This document shows, in pieces, positions 1 to 9,359 of a stretch of DNA of 64,000 bases. The translations under genes were made by a program, and so were the position numbers. Positions within the stretch are counted from its first letter, which is position 1. Each line of letters opens with the position of its first letter. The notes under the pieces were generated by a model that was not told the origin of the DNA, ran no database searches, and was given only the letters and a program-made list of their open reading frames with translations. The stretch is from Gigaspora margarita (lineage: Eukaryota > Glomeromycota > Glomeromycetes > Diversisporales > Gigasporaceae): assembly GCA_009809945.1 (NCBI GenBank), contig WTPW01002109.1, positions 37,442 to 101,441 on the forward strand. The letters are read 5' to 3'.

Positions 1-706
1 CATTTTCTAATACTATTAGAAATTAACCAATCGCATGAATGTCTTCCCATGAGAAGTCAAAAAATCAAAAAACGCAAATATATGAAAAATGGCCATCTAA
101 ACCTATCTTGTGAATAAACAAAAAATATCGAAAGACAAATTTATCAATATATTTATAATTATCCTAATACTAAATTAATCCTAGCCTTAATTGCAATTAA
201 AACTTCAAAATCACGTGGGACAAAGCATTAGCGATCCCCATATAAGAGCCCAAAGTGAAAATAATTAAATATAAAGACCTAAACTTAGAAAAATTTTACA
301 GTCAAGAACCTAAATTTATCGTAATTAATTAAATTGCAAGTTTTTGACATTTATAATTATATAAATGTAATTTCTTTTAATGGCTAAACGCGTTACTTTT
401 TAATCAGTATTGCATTTATTCTCTTATCGCCTTATAATTTAACTTTCCCTACGAGTACAAATGAGTTTTTGCGATCCTTAATACCTTTGATTAATGTTAA
501 TAACATTCGCAAACTATAACTCACGCTTCATAACTAATTTTGGTGCAGGATAGACTTATTGGTTTAGAATCAAATGAACATTACAATATTGATAAATACA
601 GTGCTTAGACCGGTCGAATTGATTCTTGGTTAAAAGCAAGTTTCATTTAACAGTTAAGCGAAAGAATATAGTATAAAATGTATGAAGTAGTACATATATA
701 TGTCGT
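1..706. other. AT-rich non-coding stretch
   Basis: No open frame of note, no recognisable protein and no clear repeat boundary. The sequence is short-run AT-rich DNA typical of decayed repeats in this window. Confidence 0.6.
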
Positions 707-710
707 AGGT

Positions 711-841
711 GGGAATGGAATTTAATGGATTTGGAATTTCCTAGTTTAATTAGGGTTAGGGTTAGGGTTAGATATAAAATTAACCCCAAAAATGGGGCTT
801 TGTATATATATTCCGAATCAATTTAAATTCCGTTTCCATTT
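711..841. mobile_element. Small MITE-like element with telomere-like core
   Basis: The ends form an imperfect inverted repeat of about 30 bp: GGGAATGGAATTTAATGG at 711-728, answered by the reverse complement of ATTTAAATTCCGTTTCC near 820-838. The core holds a (TTAGGG)3-like tract at about 750-770 and a short GGGG/CCCC hairpin. The class is inferred from structure only; no target-site duplication was resolved. Confidence 0.55.
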
Positions 842-988
842 ACAACACAAATATCATTTAATTATTAAATAATATTATTATCGCCATTGATAAAATGCGC
901 AATTTTTATTGTCATTATTAATAAACTATATAATACATAATTATTATCAATGTGGCCTCATGATCTGCATCACGAATTGATCCAGGTC

Positions 989-1031
989 ATTTCACGATCG
1001 GTGAAATAAAATATGTCGATTCAGAATCGAC
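989..1031. other. Two adjacent perfect hairpins
   Basis: ATTTCAC/GTGAAAT pairs around GATCG (989-1007), and GTCGATTC/GAATCGAC pairs around a single A (1015-1031). They lie about 200 bp before the candidate exon. Their function is unknown; they may be relics of a small palindromic element. Confidence 0.4.
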
Positions 1032-1238
1032 GTAAATGCGGAACATTTGCATTGATCTTTTTCATTGAAGGTTATAAAGATGTTTCTTTTGTTTATTTTT
1101 TTTTCTTTTTTTTTTGCTCATTATATTCGAATCGATCTTTATCCTTGAATTAAATATTTTCTTCTTCAACACTTTATTGATCCGCATGATATGGCTTAGT
1201 GAATCGTGAAATTCGTTATAAAAAATTCCGATCTTCAG

Positions 1239-1406
1239 AGTAACCCGAAATTCAACCATTGGGTGGCTAATACTTTCAAGGTTCTTTGTAATGGCGCAAC
1301 AGAAGAACTGCTCATGTCTAAACAAGACATGAATAACTTGGGGATGCAAGTTTGTTATGTGCTACCCACTAGGCTGAACAAGACGATCATGAAAACCTGG
1401 AAAAAG
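1239..1406 (+). CDS. Candidate internal exon or gene fragment, unknown product
   Basis: A 56-codon open stretch reading SNPKFNHWVANTFKVL at its start and ending MKTWKK. It is less AT-biased than its surroundings and is bracketed by a CAG (1236-1238) that could be a splice acceptor and by AAAAAG/GTAAAT, a plausible donor at 1407. The open frame runs from about 1203 to 1433 with no ATG at its start, so a stand-alone gene is unlikely. No family is recognised. It could be a host exon remnant, a gene fragment captured by a transposon, or chance. Balanced codon content and the donor site are the only support. Confidence 0.3.
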
Positions 1407-1703
1407 GTAAATTTTTGTTTTTTTTTTTATTAAAAAAAATTGTATTTAATATTTAGATGAGCTTCTAATAATTCATTTTTATTCATTTATTTAATTTTTA
1501 ATTTTTTAAGTTTTTTTTTTTTTACTTATTATTATTATTATTATTATTTATTAATTGGTAAATTCACAAATAACACGTCAGTTAAGAATTGACATATATT
1601 AAGAAATGATGCGGAAATAGTACACCGAATTGTAAAATCTGTACCATACTACTGTAATCCGGTGTTATATAAATTAGCTATAATTTCGGCATAGCCAAAT
1701 GGG

Positions 1704-1882
1704 CGTAAATAGTGCTCCTACTCGGGTCGGGTCAACCCGAAAACCAACCCGACCCGAAAACTTCGGGTCGGGTTCGGGTTAGAAAAATTGAACCCGAAAA
1801 GTTCGGGTTGGGTTCGGGTCGGGTTCGGGTTGACAATGAACCCGACCCGAACCCGACCCGACCCGACTCGAAATATTACAAA
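1704..1882. repeat. CGGGTT/AACCCGA low-complexity fold-back block
   Basis: Dense alternation of CGGGTCGGGTT and AACCCGACCCG units in both orientations, so the block can fold on itself. It opens with GTGCTCC-type sequence, which reappears inverted at the end of a related block at 7746-7892. The arginine/proline-rich reading frame across it is a by-product of the repeat. Confidence 0.75.
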
Positions 1883-1899
1883 TATAGTATAATAGAAAA

Positions 1900-2204
1900 A
1901 ATCTAGTTGTCGCCAGCAGTGACAGTCACCGGATTACAAATGACCAACCAGATTGTGTTACAGGATCAAAACAAATACTAAAGTTAATTGTCATTAGGGT
2001 CAGGGTTAGTGTTGAGTTAGGGTTGGGGTTGAGGATATTATATAGTAAAATTTTGCAAGAATTTTTTTAATTAGAACACAAAGGTGATTTTATAGGTAAA
2101 GTTTTGTGCTATTGCGAATTTTGAAATTTTCAATGTTTTTCTTCGCTTTTGGGTTACAGGTCGATTGCAACCCAGTGACTGTCACCACCGGCAACAAATA
2201 GATT
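1900..2204. mobile_element. MITE of about 305 bp with GTGACAGTCAC inverted ends
   Basis: The left end (AATCTAGTTGTCGCC then GTGACAGTCAC) is matched by the reverse complement of the right end (GTGACTGTCACCACCGGCAAC, then AAATAGATT). The core contains several degenerate TTAGGG-like units (about 1990-2035) and a TTTTGCAAGAATTTTTTTAATTAGA module that resembles the core of the 51.7-kb element. The class is inferred from terminal repeats. Confidence 0.6.
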
Positions 2205-2389
2205 CGCCCTAATATAAAGGTCAGTATTATAAAAAATGAAAAATTTTTAATTCTAATAATAGCTTAGACTCTAACTTTAAACTAAAAGAAATTGATTATT
2301 TTTTATTAATTTTATTGTTTTAATAATAATATATATATATTAATTTTATATAAAACTGTAATATTAGTATTACAAGTAGAGTATTGCTA

Positions 2390-2712
2390 ATTTGCCCCCC
2401 TGGTGATGTTAACCACCCTATAATTTACCAATCAGGTCGCAGGATCTTGTGTAACAAAATAAAGAAATTTTTAAGAAAACTTAGAAAAAAATCAAAAAAT
2501 TATCAATATCGCAAAATTTTATTACAAAAACTAGCTTTGGGCTATTAAGTAAAAGTTTTTAGCATTTAATTTTGTATATAAATAATTCACTCTCTAACTT
2601 AATATAACCTATACCCTAACCCTAATCTTTAAAGAATAATTTTTTTATAAAAAACTTTTATAAAAATAAAGGGTGGTTAAATTTATAACTTTAACCAGGT
2701 GTTAAAATTAGT
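2390..2712. mobile_element. MITE-like element with AACCACCC ends
   Basis: CCTGGTGATGTTAACCACCC near 2399 is matched in inverted form by GGGTGGTTAA and ACCAGG near 2670-2700. The interior carries the recurrent module GTGTAACAAAATAAAGAAAT and a CCTATACCCTAACCCTAA tract. The same internal module is seen near 44.4 and 51.76 kb. Confidence 0.5.
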
Positions 2713-2792
2713 TAAATTCTTACAAGTATTATTAAATATAACTATTTTTTAAAAAATGAAATAAAAATAATTTAATATTCTAAATTAATAAA

Positions 2793-4260
2793 TAAGGTAG
2801 CTGCGCGACGCTGTCACGCAAAACCAGGAACGGAAGAATCAGTAGATCATATTAGAAGTTTTAAAAAAATGTAATATTTTAGCAGTTTATTAATACTAAC
2901 TAATAAATTATGTATACCTTAGTTTACATGTGTATTGTACAGAGTTGGCATATAATTAGGTCACATTAATAAATTTCGAAATGAGTCATATGAATTCATT
3001 AATTATATTAGTAGTTTAATTGGTCATGTGCCAACACTATGTACATTTTTTAGTGTTATTGTTTAATTATGTTTAAAAGCTTAACTTATTAGGTATGATG
3101 ATGAAATATGATATAGGAAGCATTTTATATAGAGAACAAAGTTGTAAATAGCATTAGTAAATATTATTAAATATATATATATATATATTTTTTAGAAATT
3201 AAGCAGTATATAAATAGATAAAAACAGTATTACTACTGAAATTTGGGAGAGCGTCAGATTAGAGGGCCAGATTTAGGTTAGCGATAGTGAACAAGAGAAG
3301 GAATATATAAGGTTGGGTTTATAAATATAATGAAATGGGATTCACGAACAATACAAAAATAAATGAAAGCCAAGAGATACGACAAATAAACATTCATTAA
3401 GAAAACTTTATAATAATAGAGGAATTATTTAAATAAAATATAATGCTATCTAATAAATCATTCTTGCTCTCTCTATTATAAGGGACAAAATCTCTCAATA
3501 CACAAAGAGCGAACACATCGGACTTATATACATTTGTAATCTATATAAATTATTTACACCAATCAATTGTCAGTTTAACTTCCTTCTGCCTTACACAATC
3601 AATTCGTCATTGAGATACGACAACTAAAAGTCTAATTGCCCTTCAACACCTATAAACTTGATCGTAATATTACTTTGTGTGAGGGGCGAGATGATAATAT
3701 TTAAACGTTTCGTATTCATTCGTCACTAAAAGAAGCAATAATAATTTATACATAATTGATCTGTGTACAAAAGCGATGGCATGATGATTATTAATATAGA
3801 CATTCGACGCATCACGATAGCTTTAATTAATTGTAGAACCCCAAGGATATCTAAATAAGGTAATAGGAGTAACACGTGTTAAAGAGGTACAATTGAAAGG
3901 TTTAAGGATGATCGAATGTAACAATGATTGATCAAATAAAGCAGGGGCAGAATAAGGAAATGCTGTGATTTTTGGGCGCAGAAATTTATAATAACACCGG
4001 TAAGATAAGAAATAAATCAAATAAAATGAGGCACAACTTAAAACTTGAAATACTTACTTAAAATAGTCCTTTTGAAAGGATAATCATGTACAAATGCATG
4101 TACGTACTTACGAAAGCCTCAAACCAGTTTAATATAAAATGCAAATCTGACCATCGCATTCCACAATGTCATGAAAAATATAACTAATCAAAGAACAGTA
4201 TTTGTTCACATCATTTCACTCTTCAGATATCCATGCACTTCGTTGCACTCCGTTCCTGGT
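2793..4260 (-). mobile_element. Probable non-autonomous Helitron (Helitron2-like termini)
   Basis: Read on the minus strand, the 3' end at about 2793-2832 carries the block CCGTTCCTGGT, then a 7-bp stem-loop (GCGTGAC/GTCGCGC), then AGCTACCTTA followed by T. The same arrangement ends the autonomous Helitron at 57289. The proposed 5' end (reverse complement of 4241-4260) begins ACCAGGAACGGAGTG, so ACCAGGAACGGA occurs inverted at both ends, with the 3' copy lying inside the hairpin. This asymmetric layout is known for Helitron2 elements. Pairing of these two ends is inference. The interior codes for nothing recognised; one 65-codon minus-strand frame at 3823-4020 is unidentified. Confidence 0.5.
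3221..3305 (+). repeat. Dispersed repeat, second copy at 12.94 kb
   Basis: GAGAGCGTCAGATTAGAGGG followed by TTAGCGATAGTGAACAAGAG is repeated in decayed form at 12945-13010 (GAGAGCATCAGATAATAGAG, then TTAGCGATAGTGAACAAAAG). The family is unknown. Confidence 0.5.
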
Positions 4261-4904
4261 ATAAACCAGAATTTAGACGTTTTTATAAAAAATATTTCGA
4301 AAAAAAAAAAAAAAATTATTACTGTAACCACATACCGGAACCCCTTAAACATCAACCCCCTACGCGATAAACAGGCACGAAACGTAAAACCGAAATACTC
4401 ACTTAAAAATAGTCCCCTTTGCAGGGACAATCACGCACGAATAGCATGTACATACGTAAAAAAGTCATAACAAACCGGTTCAACATAAAAAGCAAATCGC
4501 ATTCCACAACGTCATGTGAAAACACAAGCAATCAAAGAACCGTATTTGCTCACACCATTTCACTCTTCAGATAACCATGCACTTCGTTGCACTCCGCNAA
4601 AAAAAAAAAAAAAAATTATTACTGTAACCACATACCGGAACCCCTTAAACATCAACCCCCTACGCGATAAACAGGCACGAAACGTAAAACCGAAATACTC
4701 ACTTAAAAATAGTCCCCTTTGCAGGGACAATCACGCACGAATAGCATGTACATACGTAAAAAAGTCATAACAAACCGGTTCAACATAAAAAGCAAATCGC
4801 ATTCCACAACGTCATGTGAAAACACAAGCAATCAAAGAACCGTATTTGCTCACACCATTTCACTCTTCAGATAACCATGCACTTCGTTGCACTCCGCTCC
4901 TGGT
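4040..4904 (+). repeat. Three tandem units ending at Helitron-type terminus; one exact 300-bp duplication
   Basis: A unit running from ACTTAAAATAGTCC to CACTCCGTTCCTGGT occurs three times, ending at 4260, 4597 and 4904. The second and third units are base-for-base identical at exactly 300-bp spacing (4315-4597 against 4615-4897), and a single N plus an A-run sits at their junction (4598). The first unit is clearly diverged. The first tandem step is probably biological; the exact second copy may be an assembly overlap. Confidence 0.75.
4598..4598. other. Single ambiguous base in homopolymer
   Basis: One N immediately before an A-run, at the junction of the two identical 300-bp units. Confidence 0.9.
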
Positions 4905-5917
4905 ATAACTATCAATACGCGACCAATAAACAAATGATGTATAACTGGAATAAATAAGACAAAAAACAAGATATAATTTGCGCTCACTCATAATACCATA
5001 TTTGTATAAAAGGACGTTTAACACGTTAAGCCATTTTCGTAGTTCTAATTTATTAATTACAAGCTTATAGGTATGTAAGTACGTACATACGAACCATAAA
5101 CTGCGTAATATCAAAAATGATACGATAACAAACCGTTTAAGGTGAGAGTTAAATCGAAATAAGCAGGAATGTTATACGCCAATTACTAAATAAGGTTATT
5201 AAATCGATTCAAAGCTTTTATTCTTTTAGAAAATGGAGATTTAAATGGGAATAATAAAAAGAATAGGTAGAAGCGAGAATAAATCAGGTAATAATCAGGA
5301 TATTGGCTGCGCTTATTTTTAATACCATATTTGTATAAAAATCAATGTTTAATATCGCAAGCCACTTTTTCTAATTAAGTGCCATTACTGTACTGACCAA
5401 TATCCGATTAAAATAATAACAACATGTACAAGGCGATGGTTACTCTGAATAAAGCCTGAACGTTATACACTAGATATCATTACAATTGATTGCCGCAAAA
5501 GTTCATATACAAGAATAGAGTCTGTTTCATTACACCAATTTTTAAAACCTTTAATAGACCCGGGTATAGTAATCGCCCAGAGATTACGTCATGAAAAGAA
5601 AAAAAAAATGAAATACATACACACTTTGTATTAAAATAAGCATTCTAACTAATTGAAAAAAACCCGCATTTAATTAATAAAGGTTTTATGGTTCGCACCC
5701 GATTCTAATTCATGGTGGGTCTACTATTTTTGGATATTGTATATGAACAAAACGGAATTTGCAAGTTACTTAAAATAGTAAAAAAGTAATTATTACACAA
5801 AGACAAGCACGACTATTTGTACATGTAGAACTTAAATAAATAGAGTTGATTGTACGAAAGTCCACACATAAAATAGGGGAAGTTAAAACAGGATAATATC
5901 CTTATATGGTTATGCCC

Positions 5918-5992
5918 AATCAAAGGGCAGTATTTGTACACACCATTTCACTCTTCAGATAACCATACACTTCATTGCATTCCGTTCCTGGT
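5918..5992 (-). mobile_element. Fourth copy of the ACCAGGAACG-type Helitron end
   Basis: CAATCAAAGGGCAGTATTTG, then CTCTTCAGATAACCA, ending CATTCCGTTCCTGGT. It matches the ends at 4260 and 4904. On the minus strand it starts ACCAGGAACGG, the presumed 5' terminus. About 1 kb of AT-rich DNA without genes (4905-5917) separates it from the previous copy. Confidence 0.5.
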
Positions 5993-6180
5993 AAAAACAT
6001 TATTATATTATATTATATTTATATAAATAAAGAGAATTGCTAATCTTAACTGGGGGGAATTTCCCTGTTACACAAATCCAAATCGACCAATAATATTTAT
6101 TTTTATTTATATTACATATTAATACATATTTATTTTATATTTATTTACATAATATACAAAACCGCTTTTAAAATATATTA

Positions 6181-6420
6181 CTCCACCCTTACACTTAATA
6201 CTAGCCTAACCCTAATCCCACACTACCCTTACCCTAACCCATCCTTTCGCCTAATATTACCCTAACCCTAACCTTAACCCTTACCCTAACCATAACTCCA
6301 ACTCCTTTAGCTCCCCTTCAGCTCTTATACTAATCCCGTCCTATCCTAACCCAAATTCGTACTACTATCTAACTCTAACTTCGCTACTAACCCATTCTAA
6401 CCCTAATATACAGCTTTAAT
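6181..6420. repeat. Degenerate telomere-like CCCTAA tract
   Basis: Multiple CCCTAACCCTAA units mixed with variants (CCCTTACCCTAACC, CCTAATCCCACACT). It lies inside the 6.0-7.5 kb inverted-repeat element, so it is interstitial and not a chromosome end. Confidence 0.75.
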
Positions 6421-6442
6421 CTGTATAAATAGCTCACATTTT

Positions 6443-6990
6443 GCAGCAGTTTGCTAGTCAAATCAGCATGGGATTTGGCACAGGTAATGAACATAAATTC
6501 ATGTGCCACCACGATAACGATGTGGATTAGCTATTAAAACATAAATTTACATAAGTAATGAAGCAAAATTTTGTATAGAATTTTTTTAAGACACACAAAG
6601 CTTCATCGGTGAAATCATGGAATATTGCTTTTTTTTAAAAAAATATCTTTTACTGACCTTTCGCTCTCCACGAAATGATGCAACATGTATCACGAGGCTC
6701 ACATTTTGCAGCAGTTTGCTAGTCGAATCGGCACGGGATTTGGCACGGGTAATGAATGTAAATTCACGTGCCAACATGATAATGATGTGGATTAGCTATT
6801 AAAACGTAAATTTACATAAGTAATCAATAAGCTAACTGCATATGAAGCAAAATTTTGTAAGAAATTTTTTTTAAAACACTCAAGGAAGCTTCATCAGTGA
6901 AATCATGGGATATTGCTCTTTTTTTAAAAAAAATATCCTTTACTGACCTTTGCTCTCCACGAAATAAGCCAACATGTATCATGAGCCAAC
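6443..6990 (+). repeat. Tandem duplication of about 265 bp
   Basis: Two direct copies (about 6443-6700 and 6711-6990) share GCAGTTTGCTAGTC, GGCAC(A/G)GGTAATGAA, CGATGTGGATTAGC/AATGATGTGGATTAGC and CTTTACTGACCTTT. A third, more decayed copy lies at 13928-14360 and extends to the sequence after 6990. Reading frames in either strand are not conserved between copies. Confidence 0.75.
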
Positions 6991-7745
6991 ATGTCATGTC
7001 TGTAACGTACACATATGTGTCATCTGAATGCACCATTTCATATGACATGATATTACGTGCCACCCTTTGCCGTAATGTCCGTGCCATTTTACTGTGCCAT
7101 TCCGTAAAATGTTTCTGTGTGTGCTACCCTACAAATGGCGATACCAAAAATGAAGAAAACTAGTTAGTGAAAGAAGAAAAGATAGTATAACAGAGAAAAA
7201 AAATGCTATACTTATCACTAGCAAACAGCAGTCAAAAGAAAAAAAATCCCTACGTCGTCACTTACAATACCACTAATACCGCGGTGAAAAACACAACCAC
7301 AACTAAAACACCAATTACTACGACACCTACAATGACACCAATGATGACACCAACGACAACAAACTAGAGCGAGGTATCCAAGGCAAAAAGAAAAAAAAAT
7401 TTGATTAGTATAATATAAAAAAAAACAATACAACAATACAAAAAAAAATACGTATGCATATAGATCCTTTACAGATATATATATGCAGATCCTGTTGTGT
7501 AACTGGGAAGGGGATTTCTCCTCGGTTAAGTGTAGTTATTCTCATAAATAAATAATAATTTAAAATAAAATAATAAAAACATATTAATAAACTACTATAT
7601 ATTAATATTAAATTTATTTACCGTAATATGCTATAATAATAAATTAAATAATTCAACTTAAAATAAAATTAAAATTTTAATATATAAAATATAAAATAAA
7701 TTAGTAGAGAGAGAGAAAGATCAAAATTTGATATCACCTTTGACA

Positions 7746-7892
7746 AATTTTCAGGTCGGTTCAGGTCGGGTTCGGGTTGGATTGAAGCGCTAACCTGAAA
7801 GTTATTCAACCCGACCTGACCCAAACTTTTGGGTCAGGTTCGGGTTGACCCATAACCTGACCTGACCTGACCTGTTCGGAGCACTAGGCGTA
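7746..7892. repeat. GGTCAGGTT/CGGGTT low-complexity block
   Basis: TCAGGTCGGTTCAGGTCGGG repeats followed by AACCTGACCTG units and ending GGAGCACTAGGCGTA. That end is the reverse complement of the start of the 1704-1882 block, so the two blocks are opposite-strand members of one family. Many CCCG units here have become CCTG. Confidence 0.7.
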
Positions 7893-8029
7893 AAACACCC
7901 ATACTATACAATTCAGATCATTCATACCATACTGATCTGCTGTAACTTCAATATTCGATTAACCGTAAAAAATTTTGTTAAATCGATGCACAATATTGTA
8001 TGGGGTTTTTCTTTTTAAGGTAGATTTGG

Positions 8030-8888
8030 TACTGTTGCATCTAAAGTAGCATTCTATCTGATGTAGCTACTTTATATATCTAAAGTAGCACCTAACTGAA
8101 ATTACGACTTAATACATGCATGAAGATCTAATTTCAGGGCTTTATTGCTACTTCAGATTGGGGGGCTACTTCCGGAATACTTATTTTTGTGAGTGACACA
8201 AACCCAAAAAGGAAATTCAACATAAAAATAAACTAAGTTCATGAAATTAAAAAGTTAGGGTTAAGATGTTAGGGTTAGAGGCTATAGTAATAAATAATTA
8301 GGTTTTATATGTAAAATTTCATTTCCGCCATTTTCAACTAGTGCCCAAGACATGTTTAAATACTCGTTTTTTTGTATTTACTCTTTTTTCATTTTTTTTT
8401 GTTTTTCTTCGCTTTGCTCACGTGTCGGGCTGATCCGGGATCATACATTTTACGTTCTCCGATTGGTTAATTTCCCGTTTTGGGTTTGTATCACTCGCAC
8501 AAATAAGTGTATGCAGCTACTTCAAATGCACTTATTTGTGTGAGTGATACAAATCCAAAACAGAAAATTATCCAATCGGAGAATGTAAAATGTGATGATA
8601 CCAGATCAGCCCGACACGTGAACAAAGTGAAGAAAAACACAAAAAAAAAATGAAAAAAGAGAAAATACAAGAAAACGAGTATTTAAACCTGTCTTGGGGC
8701 ACTAATTAAAAATGTTAGGAATGAAATTTTACATATAAACCTATTTATTTATTTATTTATTACTATAGCCTCTAACCCTAATGTCCTAACCCTAACCTTT
8801 TAATTTCACGAACTTAGTTTATTTTTACATCGAATTTCCTTTTGGATTTGTGTCACTTGCAAAAATAAGTATTCCGGATGCAACAGTA
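8030..8888. mobile_element. Long palindromic fold-back element
   Basis: The outer inverted ends are TACTGTTGCATC (8030-8041) and GATGCAACAGTA (8877-8888). Two arms of about 340 bp, head to head, meet at about 8515: for example CACGTGTCGGGCTGATC in the left arm and GATCAGCCCGACACGTG in the right arm. Each arm contains a TTAGGG-like tract (about 8255-8280; 8770-8800). The left arm carries about 130 extra bases rich in CTAAAGTAGC/GCTACTT, a probable nested insertion. No coding capacity. Confidence 0.8.
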
Positions 8889-9359
8889 CTATCGTGATTT
8901 AACAATTAACTTTCTTGATTATAACTTGCTCATCGATATATTGGTCTTAACATTTTGATCACGTGTTATATAAGCAATCAAGAAGCATTAAAGCACAATA
9001 TTGCTATATTACTGTATTATAGACCTGAACAAGAATCGCCGTGATTATCAGATAGTCTGTGCGGCAAAAATTCCAGCAAAAATTTACGAAAATGGAAAAA
9101 TCTAGAAATCAATCATTTAAATCTTTGGCGAAATGTAATTTTTTTTAATATTTGCTATTATAGGGTGTTACGTATTAAAACAGGCTTTTTTACAAGTTTT
9201 TAGAGCTAATTGTATAATAAAAAGATCTACAAAATTGAACTTGAAGTAAAAATTTTATAAATTTTATATAGATTACTAGCATTTTGCCAGTGATTTCATT
9301 ATGTGAACATAAATTTAAAGTGAAAATTTGATCAAAAAGTACATCAATCTGCAAACCGC
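8889..9359. other. AT-rich non-coding stretch
   Basis: No gene or bounded element recognised between the fold-back element and the satellite-like region. Confidence 0.5.

Larger units (their letters stand above)
6033..7544. mobile_element. 1.5-kb element with inverted ends of about 45 bp
   Basis: The left end (AGAATTGCTAATCTTAACTG, then GGGAATTTCC and GTTACACAA) is mirrored at 7488-7542 (TTGTGTAACTGGGAAGGG, then CGGTTAAGTGTAGTTATTCT). Inside lie a degenerate CCCTAA-rich tract (6181-6420), a tandem duplication (6443-6990) and a Thr-rich low-complexity stretch (about 7230-7366). No transposase is visible. The element is defined by structure only. Confidence 0.55.

Noticed and set aside
755..775. 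Telomere end
   Set aside because: The TTAGGG tract has only about three units and is enclosed in a small inverted-repeat element with unique DNA on both sides.
1712..1906. Arg/Pro-rich 64-codon frame
   Set aside because: It is a translation of the CGGGTT repeat block, not a gene.
4171..4770. Two nearly identical plus-strand frames (99 and 84 codons)
   Set aside because: They lie in the duplicated Helitron-end units, the second spans the N, and no conserved protein is evident.
5688..5712. tRNA gene suggested by GGTTCGCACCC
   Set aside because: No A-box or cloverleaf could be drawn upstream, and the B-box lacks the expected A.
7218..7436. Cys-rich 72-codon minus-strand frame as a secreted peptide
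   Set aside because: It is antisense to a simple ACA/ACC-rich stretch; the Cys content follows from that composition.
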